In this document: piece by piece, positions 6,919-13,511 of the stretch
Layout: each line of letters begins with the position of its first letter
Position numbering within the stretch: the first letter of the stretch is position 1
DNA from: an uncultured Amaricoccus sp.
Lineage (GTDB): Bacteria > Pseudomonadota > Alphaproteobacteria > Rhodobacterales > Rhodobacteraceae
Length of the DNA: 15,645 nucleotides
Assembly (NCBI RefSeq): GCF_937891315.1
Contig: NZ_CALAGI010000037.1
Span: 1 to 15,645, forward strand
Direction of reading: 5' to 3'
Position numbers and translations under genes: made by a program
The notes under the pieces: generated by a model
What the model was told of the DNA's origin: nothing
Database searches by the model: none
The model's input: the letters and a program-made list of their open reading frames with translations, nothing else

Positions 6919-7338
6919 TTGGCCTACTGGCTCTTCAAATCCGAGGCCGAGACCTGGAGCTGGGACGATCAGGTCGCCAGGGGCGACGCCGGGCAGGCAT
7001 GGGACGGCGTGCGCAACTATCAGGCGCGCAACAACATGAAGGCGATGGCGGTCGGCGACCTCGGTTTCTTCTACCATTCGCAGGCCGAGAAGGCCGTGGT
7101 CGGCGTCGTCGAGGTCATCGCCCTCGCCCATCCCGATCCATCGACCGACGATTCGCGCTGGGAATGCGTCGATATAAAGGCCGTCGCGCCGCTCCCGAAG
7201 CCTGTCACCCTGGACGACTGCAAGGGCGAGCCGCGGCTCGCCGGCATGGTCCTCGTCAACAATTCCCGCCTCTCGGTCCAGCCGGTCAGCGCGGAGGAAT
7301 GGCGCCTCGTCTGCGAAATGGGCGGTTACGCCGGCTGA
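6919..7338 (+). CDS. EVE-domain protein
   Basis: The 139-residue product is essentially one EVE domain, a PUA-like fold. Visible landmarks are the opening AYWLFKSE, the aromatic WDGVRNYQARNNM segment, GDLGFFYHS, VVGVVEV, WECVDIKAV and the C-terminal VSAEEW. EVE domains are related to YTH and ASCH domains and are thought to bind modified bases in DNA or RNA; the cellular role of stand-alone copies is unknown. The start is TTG, supported by a strong GAGGGGAGGGG ribosome binding site (6904-6914), 13 bases after the gpsA stop. It is the last gene of the tsaD-gpsA operon, an arrangement I recognise from other alphaproteobacteria. Confidence 0.92.
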   Translation: MAYWLFKSEAETWSWDDQVARGDAGQAWDGVRNYQARNNMKAMAVGDLGFFYHSQAEKAVVGVVEVIALAHPDPSTDDSRWECVDIKAVAPLPKPVTLDDCKGEPRLAGMVLVNNSRLSVQPVSAEEWRLVCEMGGYAG

Positions 7339-7353
7339 GCCTGGGGGCGTCGG

Positions 7354-7397
7354 CTGGAGCGAAGTCCGATCCGGCAGAGCCGGCCTGGCCGCTCCAG
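7354..7397. terminator. Compound hairpin after the EVE gene
   Basis: CTGGAGCG (7354-7361) pairs with CGCTCCAG (7390-7397) and encloses a smaller stem, CCGGC/GCCGG (7371-7383). It lies between convergent genes, so it could end transcription from either side. There is no clear U-tract, which keeps the call tentative. Confidence 0.4.
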
Positions 7398-7420
7398 AGT
7401 CATGATTTGACGCAATATCC

Positions 7421-7451
7421 TGACCACCGGACGATTCCGTCCGATTGGTCA
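7421..7451. terminator. Hairpin between convergent EVE and pmtA genes
   Basis: TGACCA (7421-7426) pairs with TGGTCA (7446-7451), and CGGACG (7428-7433) with CGTCCG (7438-7443), around an ATTC loop. It lies a few bases beyond the pmtA stop. It is probably a bidirectional terminator or stabilising 3' end, but lacks a U-run. Confidence 0.4.
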
Positions 7452-7456
7452 TTGCT

Positions 7457-8080
7457 CTAGGCTTGGGCGCGCTTGCGCATCCTGAGGAAGGTGAACATCC
7501 CGAACGGCGGATGGTCGCGGCAATCGATCACTTCCAGCGCCGGCGCGCCGAGCACCCGCTCCATCGCGAAGTCCGAATGCCAGCCCAGCTTGTCGGCGAA
7601 GGGCGCGAAGGCCTTCTCCAGCGCCGCGAGCCCGCCGCGGTCGCGGGCGAAGTGGTTGACGATCAGCACCTCGCCGCCCGGCTTGCAGACCCGCGCCATC
7701 TCGGCGACCACCCGCTCCGGTTCCGGCACGACGGAGACGAGATACATCGCGACGACGATGTCGAACCGGTCGTTCGGGAAGTCGAGGGCGCGCGCGTCCA
7801 TCTCGCGCAGCGCCACCACCTGGCTCAGCCGGCCGCGCGTCACCTTGGCCCGCGCCTTGGCGAGCATCTCGGGCGAATAGTCGATCCCGGTCACCCGGAG
7901 GTGGCGGGCATAGGCGCGGAGCGAGAGGCCGGTGCCGACGCCGACCTCCAGCACCTCGCCGTGGCGGGCATTGATATGGGCCACGGCTCTCGCCCGCCCG
8001 ATCCGGGTCACAGCGCCGAAGGTCCGGTCATAGACCGGCGCCCAGCGGCGATAGGACGCGCGAATGGCTTCCACTTCCAA
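7457..8080 (-). CDS. pmtA: Phospholipid (phosphatidylethanolamine) N-methyltransferase, Rhodobacter-type PmtA
   Basis: PmtA methylates phosphatidylethanolamine with S-adenosylmethionine, stepwise, toward phosphatidylcholine. The 207-residue product has the class I methyltransferase fold: the SAM-binding VLEVGVGTGLSL (43-54), VTGIDYSPEMLAKAR, a DARALDFPNDRFD acidic loop, and VCKPGGEVLIVNHFAR. RRWAPVYDRTFG near the N-terminus and LGWHSDF toward the C-terminus resemble Rhodobacter PmtA as I recall it. The start is TTG 8080, chosen because AAGGAG lies 9 bases upstream; a GTG two codons later is a weaker alternative. It follows pssA by 18 bases. Placement after psd and pssA, which make its substrate, supports the assignment over a generic methyltransferase or a ubiquinone-type UbiE. 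Confidence 0.87.
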   Translation of the reverse strand: MEVEAIRASYRRWAPVYDRTFGAVTRIGRARAVAHINARHGEVLEVGVGTGLSLRAYARHLRVTGIDYSPEMLAKARAKVTRGRLSQVVALREMDARALDFPNDRFDIVVAMYLVSVVPEPERVVAEMARVCKPGGEVLIVNHFARDRGGLAALEKAFAPFADKLGWHSDFAMERVLGAPALEVIDCRDHPPFGMFTFLRMRKRAQA

Positions 8081-8098
8081 TTCTTGATTCTCCTTGGG

Positions 8099-8845
8099 TC
8101 AGCCGCGCCGACCGAGGCGCGTCACGATCGCCGAATGGATCAGGCTCGCGATATAGACCGCGACGGCGAGGATCATGGTCAGCCAGAAGCGGGTCAGCCC
8201 CAGTCCGACGATGATCGCGGTCCCGATCAGCAGCCAGCGCACCCGGTCGCGCGGAATGCGCAGGGCCTTCGGCGAGAAGGTCGGCAGCCGGCTCACCATC
8301 ACGAGGCCGACGAGCCCGAGCCAGAGCGCCACGATCAGCGGATAGTCCGCCGCGTCGACCGGCCCCTCGATGGTCACGAAGGCCGGCAGCAGCGCCAGCA
8401 TCGCCCCCGCCGGCGCCGGTACCCCGACGAAGCGCGGCACCGACCCGCTGGCCGGCGCGTCGCGGGTCACGTTGAACCGGGCGAGCCGCAGGCAGCAGCA
8501 GACGGTATAGACGAGCACCAGCACCCATCCGAGGTCGCGCGCGTCGGCCAGCGCCATCTGATAGATGAGAATGCCCGGTGCGACCCCGAAATCGACGAAA
8601 TCGCAGAGCGAATCGAGCTCGGCCCCGAACGGGCTCGCACTGCCCAGCCGCCGCGCCAGCAGCCCGTCGAGCCCGTCGATCACCGCGGCGAACAGGATGA
8701 GCGCGGCCGAGATGGCGAAATGCCCCGAAAAGGCGAAGCGGATCGCGGTCAACCCGGCGCAGAGGCCGATGATGGTGACGAGGCTCGGCAGGAGCTGCGG
8801 CAGGAGCAGCGGCGCGCGGCGGTGGCGGAAACGCCGGCGCGCCAT
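8099..8845 (-). CDS. pssA: CDP-diacylglycerol-serine O-phosphatidyltransferase (phosphatidylserine synthase)
   Basis: The enzyme joins CDP-diacylglycerol and L-serine to give phosphatidylserine in the inner membrane. The 248-residue product contains the full CDP-alcohol phosphatidyltransferase motif D-x2-D-G-x2-A-R-x8-G-x3-D-x3-D, as DGLDGLLARRLGSASPFG followed by AELDSLCD. Several hydrophobic helices surround it (for example LVTIIGLCAGLTAIRFAF and LIVALWLGLVGLVMV). This is the integral-membrane type II synthase, unlike the E. coli peripheral type. Its ATG shares one base with the psd stop (TGATG), and GGAG lies 8 bases upstream, so psd and pssA are translationally coupled. Confidence 0.92.
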   Translation of the reverse strand: MARRRFRHRRAPLLLPQLLPSLVTIIGLCAGLTAIRFAFSGHFAISAALILFAAVIDGLDGLLARRLGSASPFGAELDSLCDFVDFGVAPGILIYQMALADARDLGWVLVLVYTVCCCLRLARFNVTRDAPASGSVPRFVGVPAPAGAMLALLPAFVTIEGPVDAADYPLIVALWLGLVGLVMVSRLPTFSPKALRIPRDRVRWLLIGTAIIVGLGLTRFWLTMILAVAVYIASLIHSAIVTRLGRRG

Positions 8846-9537
8846 CAGATCGGCTCCGCCACGCGTGCCGGCTCGTCCGAGGCGAGATCGGCCAGCACCG
8901 TCTCGCCGGCCCGCGCGATCTGGCCGACCGCGACCAGCGGCGCCACCTCCGGCGGCAGATAGACGTCGAGCCGGGAGCCGAAGCGGATCATGCCGAAGCG
9001 CGCGCCGGTCCGAAGCTCCGCGCCCTCGGTCACGTCGCAGACGATGCGCCGCGCGACCAGCCCCGCGATCTGCGCCACGGCCAGCATCCGGCCGTCCGGC
9101 AGCCGGATCGCCAGCGCGTTGCGCTCGTTGTCGGCGCTCGCCTTGTCGAGCGAGGCGTTGAAGAACTTTCCCGGCCGATAGGCGACCCGGGTCACCACGC
9201 CGCCGATCGGCGCGCGGTTCACGTGGCAGTCAAAGACGCTCATGAAGACGCTGATCCGGGTCAGGGGCGCGGGCCCGAGCCCCAGTTCCTCGGGTGGCGC
9301 GGCCGGCACGATCATCGACACCACGCCGTCCGCCGGACTGACGATCAGTCCGGTCCGCGTCGGCACCGCGCGCACGGGATCCCGGAAAAAATAGTAGCAC
9401 CAGACGGTCAGCCCGACTCCGATCCAGCCGAGCGGCTCGGCAATGAAGAACAGGATCAGCGTGACCGCGGCGAAGATCGCGATGAAGCGATGGCCTTCCC
9501 GATGCACGGGCTTCACCACGGTCGAGAGCATGTTCAC
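8845..9537 (-). CDS. psd: Phosphatidylserine decarboxylase, short (archaeal-type) form
   Basis: Psd converts phosphatidylserine to phosphatidylethanolamine using a pyruvoyl group made by self-cleavage. The 230-residue product has N-terminal membrane segments (about 17-50, ending WCYYFFRDP). It carries SPADGVV, the FMSVFDCHVNRAP and YRPGKFFNAS core motifs, ENERN-like DNERNALAI, and the cleavage site FGSRLDVYLP with Ser188 as the predicted pyruvoyl source. The length and GS cleavage site place it in the short PSD-A group, not the longer E. coli-like group. The start is GTG 9537 with GGAG 8 bases upstream; an ATG two codons later is the alternative. Confidence 0.93.
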   Translation of the reverse strand: MNMLSTVVKPVHREGHRFIAIFAAVTLILFFIAEPLGWIGVGLTVWCYYFFRDPVRAVPTRTGLIVSPADGVVSMIVPAAPPEELGLGPAPLTRISVFMSVFDCHVNRAPIGGVVTRVAYRPGKFFNASLDKASADNERNALAIRLPDGRMLAVAQIAGLVARRIVCDVTEGAELRTGARFGMIRFGSRLDVYLPPEVAPLVAVGQIARAGETVLADLASDEPARVAEPI

Positions 9538-9599
9538 CGCGGCGGCTCCCGGGCTGTTTCTGGGTCGCGCAGTCGGACGCGGCGGCGCAAGTCGCGGCC

Positions 9600-9629
9600 C
9601 GTATAGGCGATGAGGCGCCGCGGGATCAA
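9600..9629 (-). promoter_or_regulatory. Candidate promoter for psd-pssA-pmtA
   Basis: On the minus strand TTGATC (9629-9624) and TATACG (9605-9600) are 18 bases apart, about 63-92 bases upstream of the psd start and overlapping the end of the Trm112-like gene. This would let the phospholipid genes be transcribed separately from the upstream genes. Confidence 0.45.
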
Positions 9630-9868
9630 TCCTCGAGGCGTCGGGCTTCGTCGGTCAGCATCACCGGAATGCCGCCATGAATTGGAAAGGCGAGATGTGC
9701 CCCGCGCGAGATCAGCTCCTGCCGCTCGGCGTCATAGATCAGCGGGCCGCGCGTCACCGGGCAGACCAGATATTCCAGCAGGCCGCGCGCCACCCGCGGC
9801 GCGTGCTCCGCCCGGTCCTCGTCCTCCGCCGCGGTCGGCGGCTGGCCGCGCGTCATCCCGTCGGTCAC
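9626..9868 (-). CDS. Trm112-like small protein (UPF0434/YcaR type)
   Basis: The 80-residue product has the Trm112p-like core LLEYLVCPVTRGPLIYD, ELISRGAHLAFPIHGGIPVML, with a 30-residue charged N-terminal extension. The eukaryotic and archaeal relatives are activating partners of methyltransferases; the bacterial role is not established. As usual for this bacterial group only one cysteine remains of the zinc-binding set. The start is GTG 9868, overlapping the stop of the LON-domain gene by four bases (GTGA). An ATG four codons later is an alternative start. Confidence 0.85.
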   Translation of the reverse strand: MTDGMTRGQPPTAAEDEDRAEHAPRVARGLLEYLVCPVTRGPLIYDAERQELISRGAHLAFPIHGGIPVMLTDEARRLED

Positions 9869-10536
9869 TGGATCGCTCCCTCGTCCCCGCCGCCGCGCAG
9901 CGCGAACTCCATCAGCGTCACCAGAGTCTCGCGGCGGTTGGCGAGCGTCGGCGCCTCGAGCAGCGCCTGCTTTTCCTCCGGATCGAAGGGGCAGAGGATC
10001 GAGAGGGAATTGACCAGCAATTCCGGTTCGGCTTCCTTCAGGCTGTCCCAGTCCGAGCTCAGCTGCGCGGTGTCGAAAAACTTCGCCAGCAGGCGAAGGA
10101 AGCTCGGGCGGTCGAAGGCCTCGTCGGCCTCCGCCCGGCCGAGATCCCGCTCGAAACAGTCCCAGGTCGCATCCGCCCGCGCATAGGGCGCGAATCCTTC
10201 GCGCAGCGCGCCGAGCCGGAAGCGGCAGACGCCGTGCAGGGTGATGAGATAGCGCCCATCCTCCGTCTCCTGCAGCGCGGTGACTCGCCCGGCGCAGCCG
10301 ATCTGATGCAGGCGGCCCGGCGATTTCGCCTCGCCCGCCCGGCCCTCGGGCATCGCCAGCGGCTGGATCATCCCGATCAGCCGGTGCGTCGTCTTGAGCG
10401 CGTCGTCGAGCATGGCGAGATAGCGCGGCTCGAAGATATTGAGCGGCAGGCGCGAGCGCGGCAGCAGGAGCGCGCCCGGCAGCGGAAAGATCGGAATATT
10501 CTCGGGCAGGTCGGCCAGGCTGTATTTCTTGGCCAT
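9865..10536 (-). CDS. LON substrate-binding-domain protein (stand-alone)
   Basis: The 223-residue product is a lone LON N-terminal (PUA-like) domain. The signature IPIFPLPGALLLPRSRLPLNIFEPRY opens the protein, and GCAGRVTALQETEDGRYLITLHGVCRF follows in the middle. A helical C-terminal part contains SLSILCPFDPEEKQALLEAP. It has no AAA+ or protease domain, so it is not Lon itself; the stand-alone family is presumed to bind protein or peptide substrates, with no proven function. GGAGG precedes the ATG by 5 bases. It lies 29 bases after the thioredoxin-TPR gene and overlaps the Trm112-like gene. Confidence 0.9.
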   Translation of the reverse strand: MAKKYSLADLPENIPIFPLPGALLLPRSRLPLNIFEPRYLAMLDDALKTTHRLIGMIQPLAMPEGRAGEAKSPGRLHQIGCAGRVTALQETEDGRYLITLHGVCRFRLGALREGFAPYARADATWDCFERDLGRAEADEAFDRPSFLRLLAKFFDTAQLSSDWDSLKEAEPELLVNSLSILCPFDPEEKQALLEAPTLANRRETLVTLMEFALRGGGDEGAIQ

Positions 10537-10565
10537 CGGTTCCTCCGGGCCGCGGTCGCGTCCCG

Positions 10566-11468
10566 TCAGGCGAAGATCATCGAGCTCAGCCGCCGCCGGC
10601 CCTTCTGCGCCAGCTCGCTTTTCGGGCCGAGGCTGTCGAAGAGCTTGAAGAGCTGGGTCTTGGCCGCGCTCTCGTTCCAGTCGCGATCGCGGCGGAAGAG
10701 CTCGATGAGCGTGTCGATGGCGCCGGCGGTGTCCCCCTTGGCGACCAGCGCCATGGCGAGATCGAAGCGGGCCGCGTGGTCGTCCGGGTCGCGCTCGAGC
10801 TTCGCCGCGAACTCGCCCGCCTCGCCGGCGTCCGCGCTCGCCTCGGCCAGTTCAACCTGGGCGCGGGCGGCGAGGATCGCGGCGTCGTTTTCCTTGCCCT
10901 TCGGCGCGAGGCCGAGGATCGCCTTCGCCTGCTCGGTCTCGCCCAGGGCGAGATGCGCCCGCGCGAGCCCGGAGATCGCGGCGGTATTGCCCTCGTCCTC
11001 GCCGAGGATCGCGGCGAAGGTCTGGGCGGCGTCCGAGGCGGCGCCTTCCCCGAGCATCTGCTCGGCCATGGCCAGCGCCTCCTCGAGTCCGGCGTTGCCG
11101 CCGCTCATTTCGACCAGCCGGTCGACGAAGGCCTTGATCTGGCTGGCCGACTGCGCGCCGACGAAGCCGTCGACGGGCTGGCCGCTGAAGAAGCCGAACA
11201 CCGTCGGGATCGACTGCACCCGCATCTGGCCCGCGATCATCTGGTTCTTGTCGACGTCGAGCCGCACCAGCCGGACCTTGCCCTTGGCCTCGGTCACCGT
11301 CTTTTCCAGCAGCGGCCCCAGCGTCTTGCACGGCCCGCACCAGGTCGCGGTGAAATAGGCGATGACCGGAACCTCGGCGGAGGCTTCGATCACGTCCGCC
11401 ATGAAAGTCGCCTCGGAGCCTTCCTTGATCGGGCTCTGGGCGGGCTGGGTGGTGGCGGTGAGATCCAT
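10566..11468 (-). CDS. Thioredoxin-TPR protein, CnoX/YbbN-like, with an active CGPC site
   Basis: The 300-residue product has a thioredoxin domain (about residues 10-125) with WCGPC (Cys44, Cys47), the cis-proline region VQSIPTVFGFF, and a C-terminal TPR-type helical region. This is the CnoX (YbbN) architecture: a holdase and redox-repair partner of GroEL and DnaK. E. coli YbbN lacks the first cysteine, whereas this copy keeps both, so it could act as an oxidoreductase. In-frame ATGs exist farther upstream (11477, 11510), but AAGGA sits 8 bases before ATG 11468, and residues before it do not look like family sequence. It heads the thioredoxin - LON-domain - Trm112-like unit. Confidence 0.9.
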   Translation of the reverse strand: MDLTATTQPAQSPIKEGSEATFMADVIEASAEVPVIAYFTATWCGPCKTLGPLLEKTVTEAKGKVRLVRLDVDKNQMIAGQMRVQSIPTVFGFFSGQPVDGFVGAQSASQIKAFVDRLVEMSGGNAGLEEALAMAEQMLGEGAASDAAQTFAAILGEDEGNTAAISGLARAHLALGETEQAKAILGLAPKGKENDAAILAARAQVELAEASADAGEAGEFAAKLERDPDDHAARFDLAMALVAKGDTAGAIDTLIELFRRDRDWNESAAKTQLFKLFDSLGPKSELAQKGRRRLSSMIFA

Positions 11469-11534
11469 GTCGAGCATCCTTGGCGTCGAGCATTCCGGAG
11501 GCCGGCGCATCCTCCGCGCCGGCCGGTTGCCGCT

Positions 11535-11564
11535 TTAGGTGGGTGAGCCGACCGCGTGCGTCAA
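11535..11564 (-). promoter_or_regulatory. Candidate promoter for the thioredoxin-LON-Trm112 unit
   Basis: On the minus strand TTGACG (11564-11559) and ACCTAA (11540-11535) are 18 bases apart. The start site would be near 11528, leaving a leader of about 60 bases. The -35 match is good and the -10 moderate. Confidence 0.42.
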
Positions 11565-11685
11565 GCGAAATCCCGCCCCTTTTCGCGGGCCCGAGCCGCC
11601 GAAGCGCCCCGAAACGCCGCCGTCCCGACCAGAACCCCGCCGGCCCAACCCGGCGATCCCGTATCGCTGCGCGCCCGTATTCATT

Positions 11686-11805
11686 CAGGTTTGCTAACCT
11701 GGAGAGCAGTCGTTTCGCGCCAACGGGCGCGAAACAAACCAAAAGAGACTTGCGCGCACCGCGCGCTCCGGCTGGCCGCAACGGCGGCCAGCGCCCGAAA
11801 GGCGC
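11686..11805. other. Array of five consecutive hairpins in the spacer after the HD-domain gene
   Basis: Five stems follow one another: CAGGTT/AACCTG (11686-11701, loop TGCT); GTTTCGCGCC/GGCGCGAAAC (11712-11735, loop AACG); GCGCGC/GCGCGC (11752-11766, loop ACC); GCTGGCCGC/GCGGCCAGC (11771-11792, loop AACG); GCGCC/GGCGC (11791-11805, loop CGAAA). Read leftward, the first hairpins lie directly after the HD gene stop, and a pyrimidine- and T-rich stretch follows the third. At least part probably serves as its terminator. The rest of the 11469-11809 spacer holds only the promoter candidate at 11535-11564. Confidence 0.6.
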
Positions 11806-11809
11806 TTCC

Positions 11810-12394
11810 CTAGCACGCCGCCAGCAATTCCTCGAACCGCGCGAGGAACGCCCGCTTCACCTCCGCCGGGGCGCGCAGGGGCAGGGGCCGGCCGGCGAGC
11901 CCCGCGCCCCGGGCGTCGCCGAAGAAACGGTCGGCCTCCGCTTCGGTGAAGCCGGCGAGCTGGGTCGCCTCCAGCCAGGCGGAAACCCGATCGGCCCGCT
12001 TGATCGCGGCCTTCACGCCGCGTGGCAGAGCCGCCGGCAGGCCGAAGCGCACATGGACCGCGACCGCGAGACGCGCGTCGAGCGCGGCGTAGTCCGGCCC
12101 GACCGCGGCCTTCACCGGCGAGATCATGTCGCCGATCACATATTCCGGCGCGTCGTGCAGCAGGGCGGCGAGCTGCCAGCGCGGCTCGGGATCGCGTACG
12201 GTCAGGCGGTACAATTCCTCGACCAGCAGCGAATGCTCCGCCACCGAATAGGCGTGCTCGCCCCGGGTCTGGCCGTTCCAGCGCGCGACGAAGGCGAGCC
12301 CGTGGGCGATATCCTCGATCTCGATATCGAGCGGCGAGGGGTCGAGCAGGTCGAGCCTGCGCCCCGACAACATGCGCTGCCATGCCCGCGGCAT
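11810..12394 (-). CDS. HD-domain hydrolase, YfbR-like
   Basis: The 194-residue product carries the HD-superfamily metal ligands in order: His54 in AYSVAEHSLLV, the His80-Asp81 pair in LAALLHDAPEYVIGDM, and Asp135 in IKRADRVSAW. The motif LLHDxxEyxxGD is typical of YfbR-like proteins, whose E. coli member is a deoxyribonucleoside 5'-monophosphatase. The exact substrate here cannot be read from sequence. The ATG has GGAGG 4 bases upstream. It begins 31 bases after the glycosyltransferase stop on the same strand, so the two may form an operon without an obvious functional link. Confidence 0.85.
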   Translation of the reverse strand: MPRAWQRMLSGRRLDLLDPSPLDIEIEDIAHGLAFVARWNGQTRGEHAYSVAEHSLLVEELYRLTVRDPEPRWQLAALLHDAPEYVIGDMISPVKAAVGPDYAALDARLAVAVHVRFGLPAALPRGVKAAIKRADRVSAWLEATQLAGFTEAEADRFFGDARGAGLAGRPLPLRAPAEVKRAFLARFEELLAAC

Positions 12395-12425
12395 TGGTCC
12401 TCCGGTCGGTCCCCTCGCGCCCTTG

Positions 12426-13403
12426 CTAGCCGCCGCCCCGCCGGTTGTCGAGCACGGTCATGTCGCTCTCGAACCGGCCGAGATAGGCCGCCATCTTGCC
12501 GCTGGCGAGCAGGTGCTTCACCAGCATCCGCCGCTGGAAGGTCAGGTTCAGATGCGGGGGCGTGCCGTCCGGTCCGATCGGCGCGTCGGGGAAATGCGTG
12601 GCGAAGAAGGCCCGATAGGCGGCGCGAAAGCGGGGCGGCAGCTCGCCGCCATCATGGCGCCAGGGCTTCTTCGGGCCGATGAAATGCACCACATGCGCGC
12701 CCTCCATCGCCTCGGTCAGGCGCGAGGCCCAGGTATATTGCCAGTTCCAGACCGGGCTCAGCTCCGCCCAGTCGCCGCGCAGCACCGCGTTCACGAGGTC
12801 CTGATCGAGGCCGATCCGTTCCGGCGGATGCTCCGCCGCGAAGGCGAGGCAGCGTTCCAGCACCCGCGCCGCGCCGAAGGCGGCGGTGTCGATCAGCAGG
12901 ACGCCGCTGTTGAAATAGGGCACGGACGCCGGCAAGCCGAGGCGTCGAAAGGAGTCCGGTCGCCGTCCCGGCGTGCGCCATTGGCTGTTGTCGCGAACCG
13001 CCGCGACCGCCGCGCCGCCCAGATCGAGATCGAGCAGGCGCGAGAAGTCGCCGCCCTGGATGAAGACGTCGGCGTCGAGATAGAGCAGCCTTCGGTAGAC
13101 GCCGGCGAAGGCCGCCGGCAACGCCAGCCGCAGGTAGGAGGCTTCGGTGCGCCGGGCGTCGAGCTTCATGGCGCGGAAAACCCCGCCGGTGTCGATCCGG
13201 CAATGGCGGACGCCGGTTCCGGCGAGGCTCGGGACGGGGACCGACGGTTCCATCGAGCAGAGGCAGATGTCGAAATCGCGCCCCGGCGCCAACCGATCGA
13301 TCTGCGCCGCGGCGAACAGCGCGAAGGGCGCGTAGTTGCCGTCGCAGGCGAAGACGATGGCCTTGTCCGAGGCCGCCGGACGGTCGCAGCCGGCGGCGAT
13401 CAC
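12426..13403 (-). CDS. Glycosyltransferase family 8 protein
   Basis: The 325-residue product has GT8 (LgtC/glycogenin-like) landmarks: the N-terminal AIVFACDGNYAPFA nucleotide-sugar region, RLALPAAFAGVYRRLLYLDADVF with the metal-binding DAD (110-112), YFNSGVLLIDT, LDQDLVNAVLRGDW, and VHFIGPKKPW near residue 250. These retaining enzymes usually transfer galactose or glucose to lipopolysaccharide or other glycans; acceptor and donor are not readable here. The start is GTG 13403 without a convincing ribosome binding site, so the true N-terminus may lie somewhat downstream. It diverges from ahcY across 108 bp. Confidence 0.87.
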   Translation of the reverse strand: MIAAGCDRPAASDKAIVFACDGNYAPFALFAAAQIDRLAPGRDFDICLCSMEPSVPVPSLAGTGVRHCRIDTGGVFRAMKLDARRTEASYLRLALPAAFAGVYRRLLYLDADVFIQGGDFSRLLDLDLGGAAVAAVRDNSQWRTPGRRPDSFRRLGLPASVPYFNSGVLLIDTAAFGAARVLERCLAFAAEHPPERIGLDQDLVNAVLRGDWAELSPVWNWQYTWASRLTEAMEGAHVVHFIGPKKPWRHDGGELPPRFRAAYRAFFATHFPDAPIGPDGTPPHLNLTFQRRMLVKHLLASGKMAAYLGRFESDMTVLDNRRGGG

Positions 13404-13438
13404 GAGACGGCCCCGGTGGCGACTTTCGCCTTCGGCGG

Positions 13439-13466
13439 TTGTCTCGGCGCGGTCGGGCTGCTAGAT
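13439..13466 (+). promoter_or_regulatory. Candidate promoter for ahcY
   Basis: TTGTCT (13439-13444) and CTAGAT (13461-13466) are 16 bases apart, with a predicted start near 13473, about 40 bases before the ahcY ATG. I looked in this leader for an SAH or SAM/SAH riboswitch and saw none. Confidence 0.4.
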
Positions 13467-13511
13467 GGCGGACAAATATTAATGGGCGCCCTCGTTTCCG
13501 GAGTGTTTCGC

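Noticed and set aside
12372..13511. N-terminal extension making ahcY an 852-residue fusion
   Set aside because: The extension is the antisense of the glycosyltransferase gene and has no family features. AhcY homology starts at about 13545 and the ribosome binding site is at ATG 13512.
13404..13511. SAH or SAM/SAH riboswitch upstream of ahcY
   Set aside because: The leader downstream of the likely start site is only about 40 bases. I could not find the conserved core or pairing of either class.
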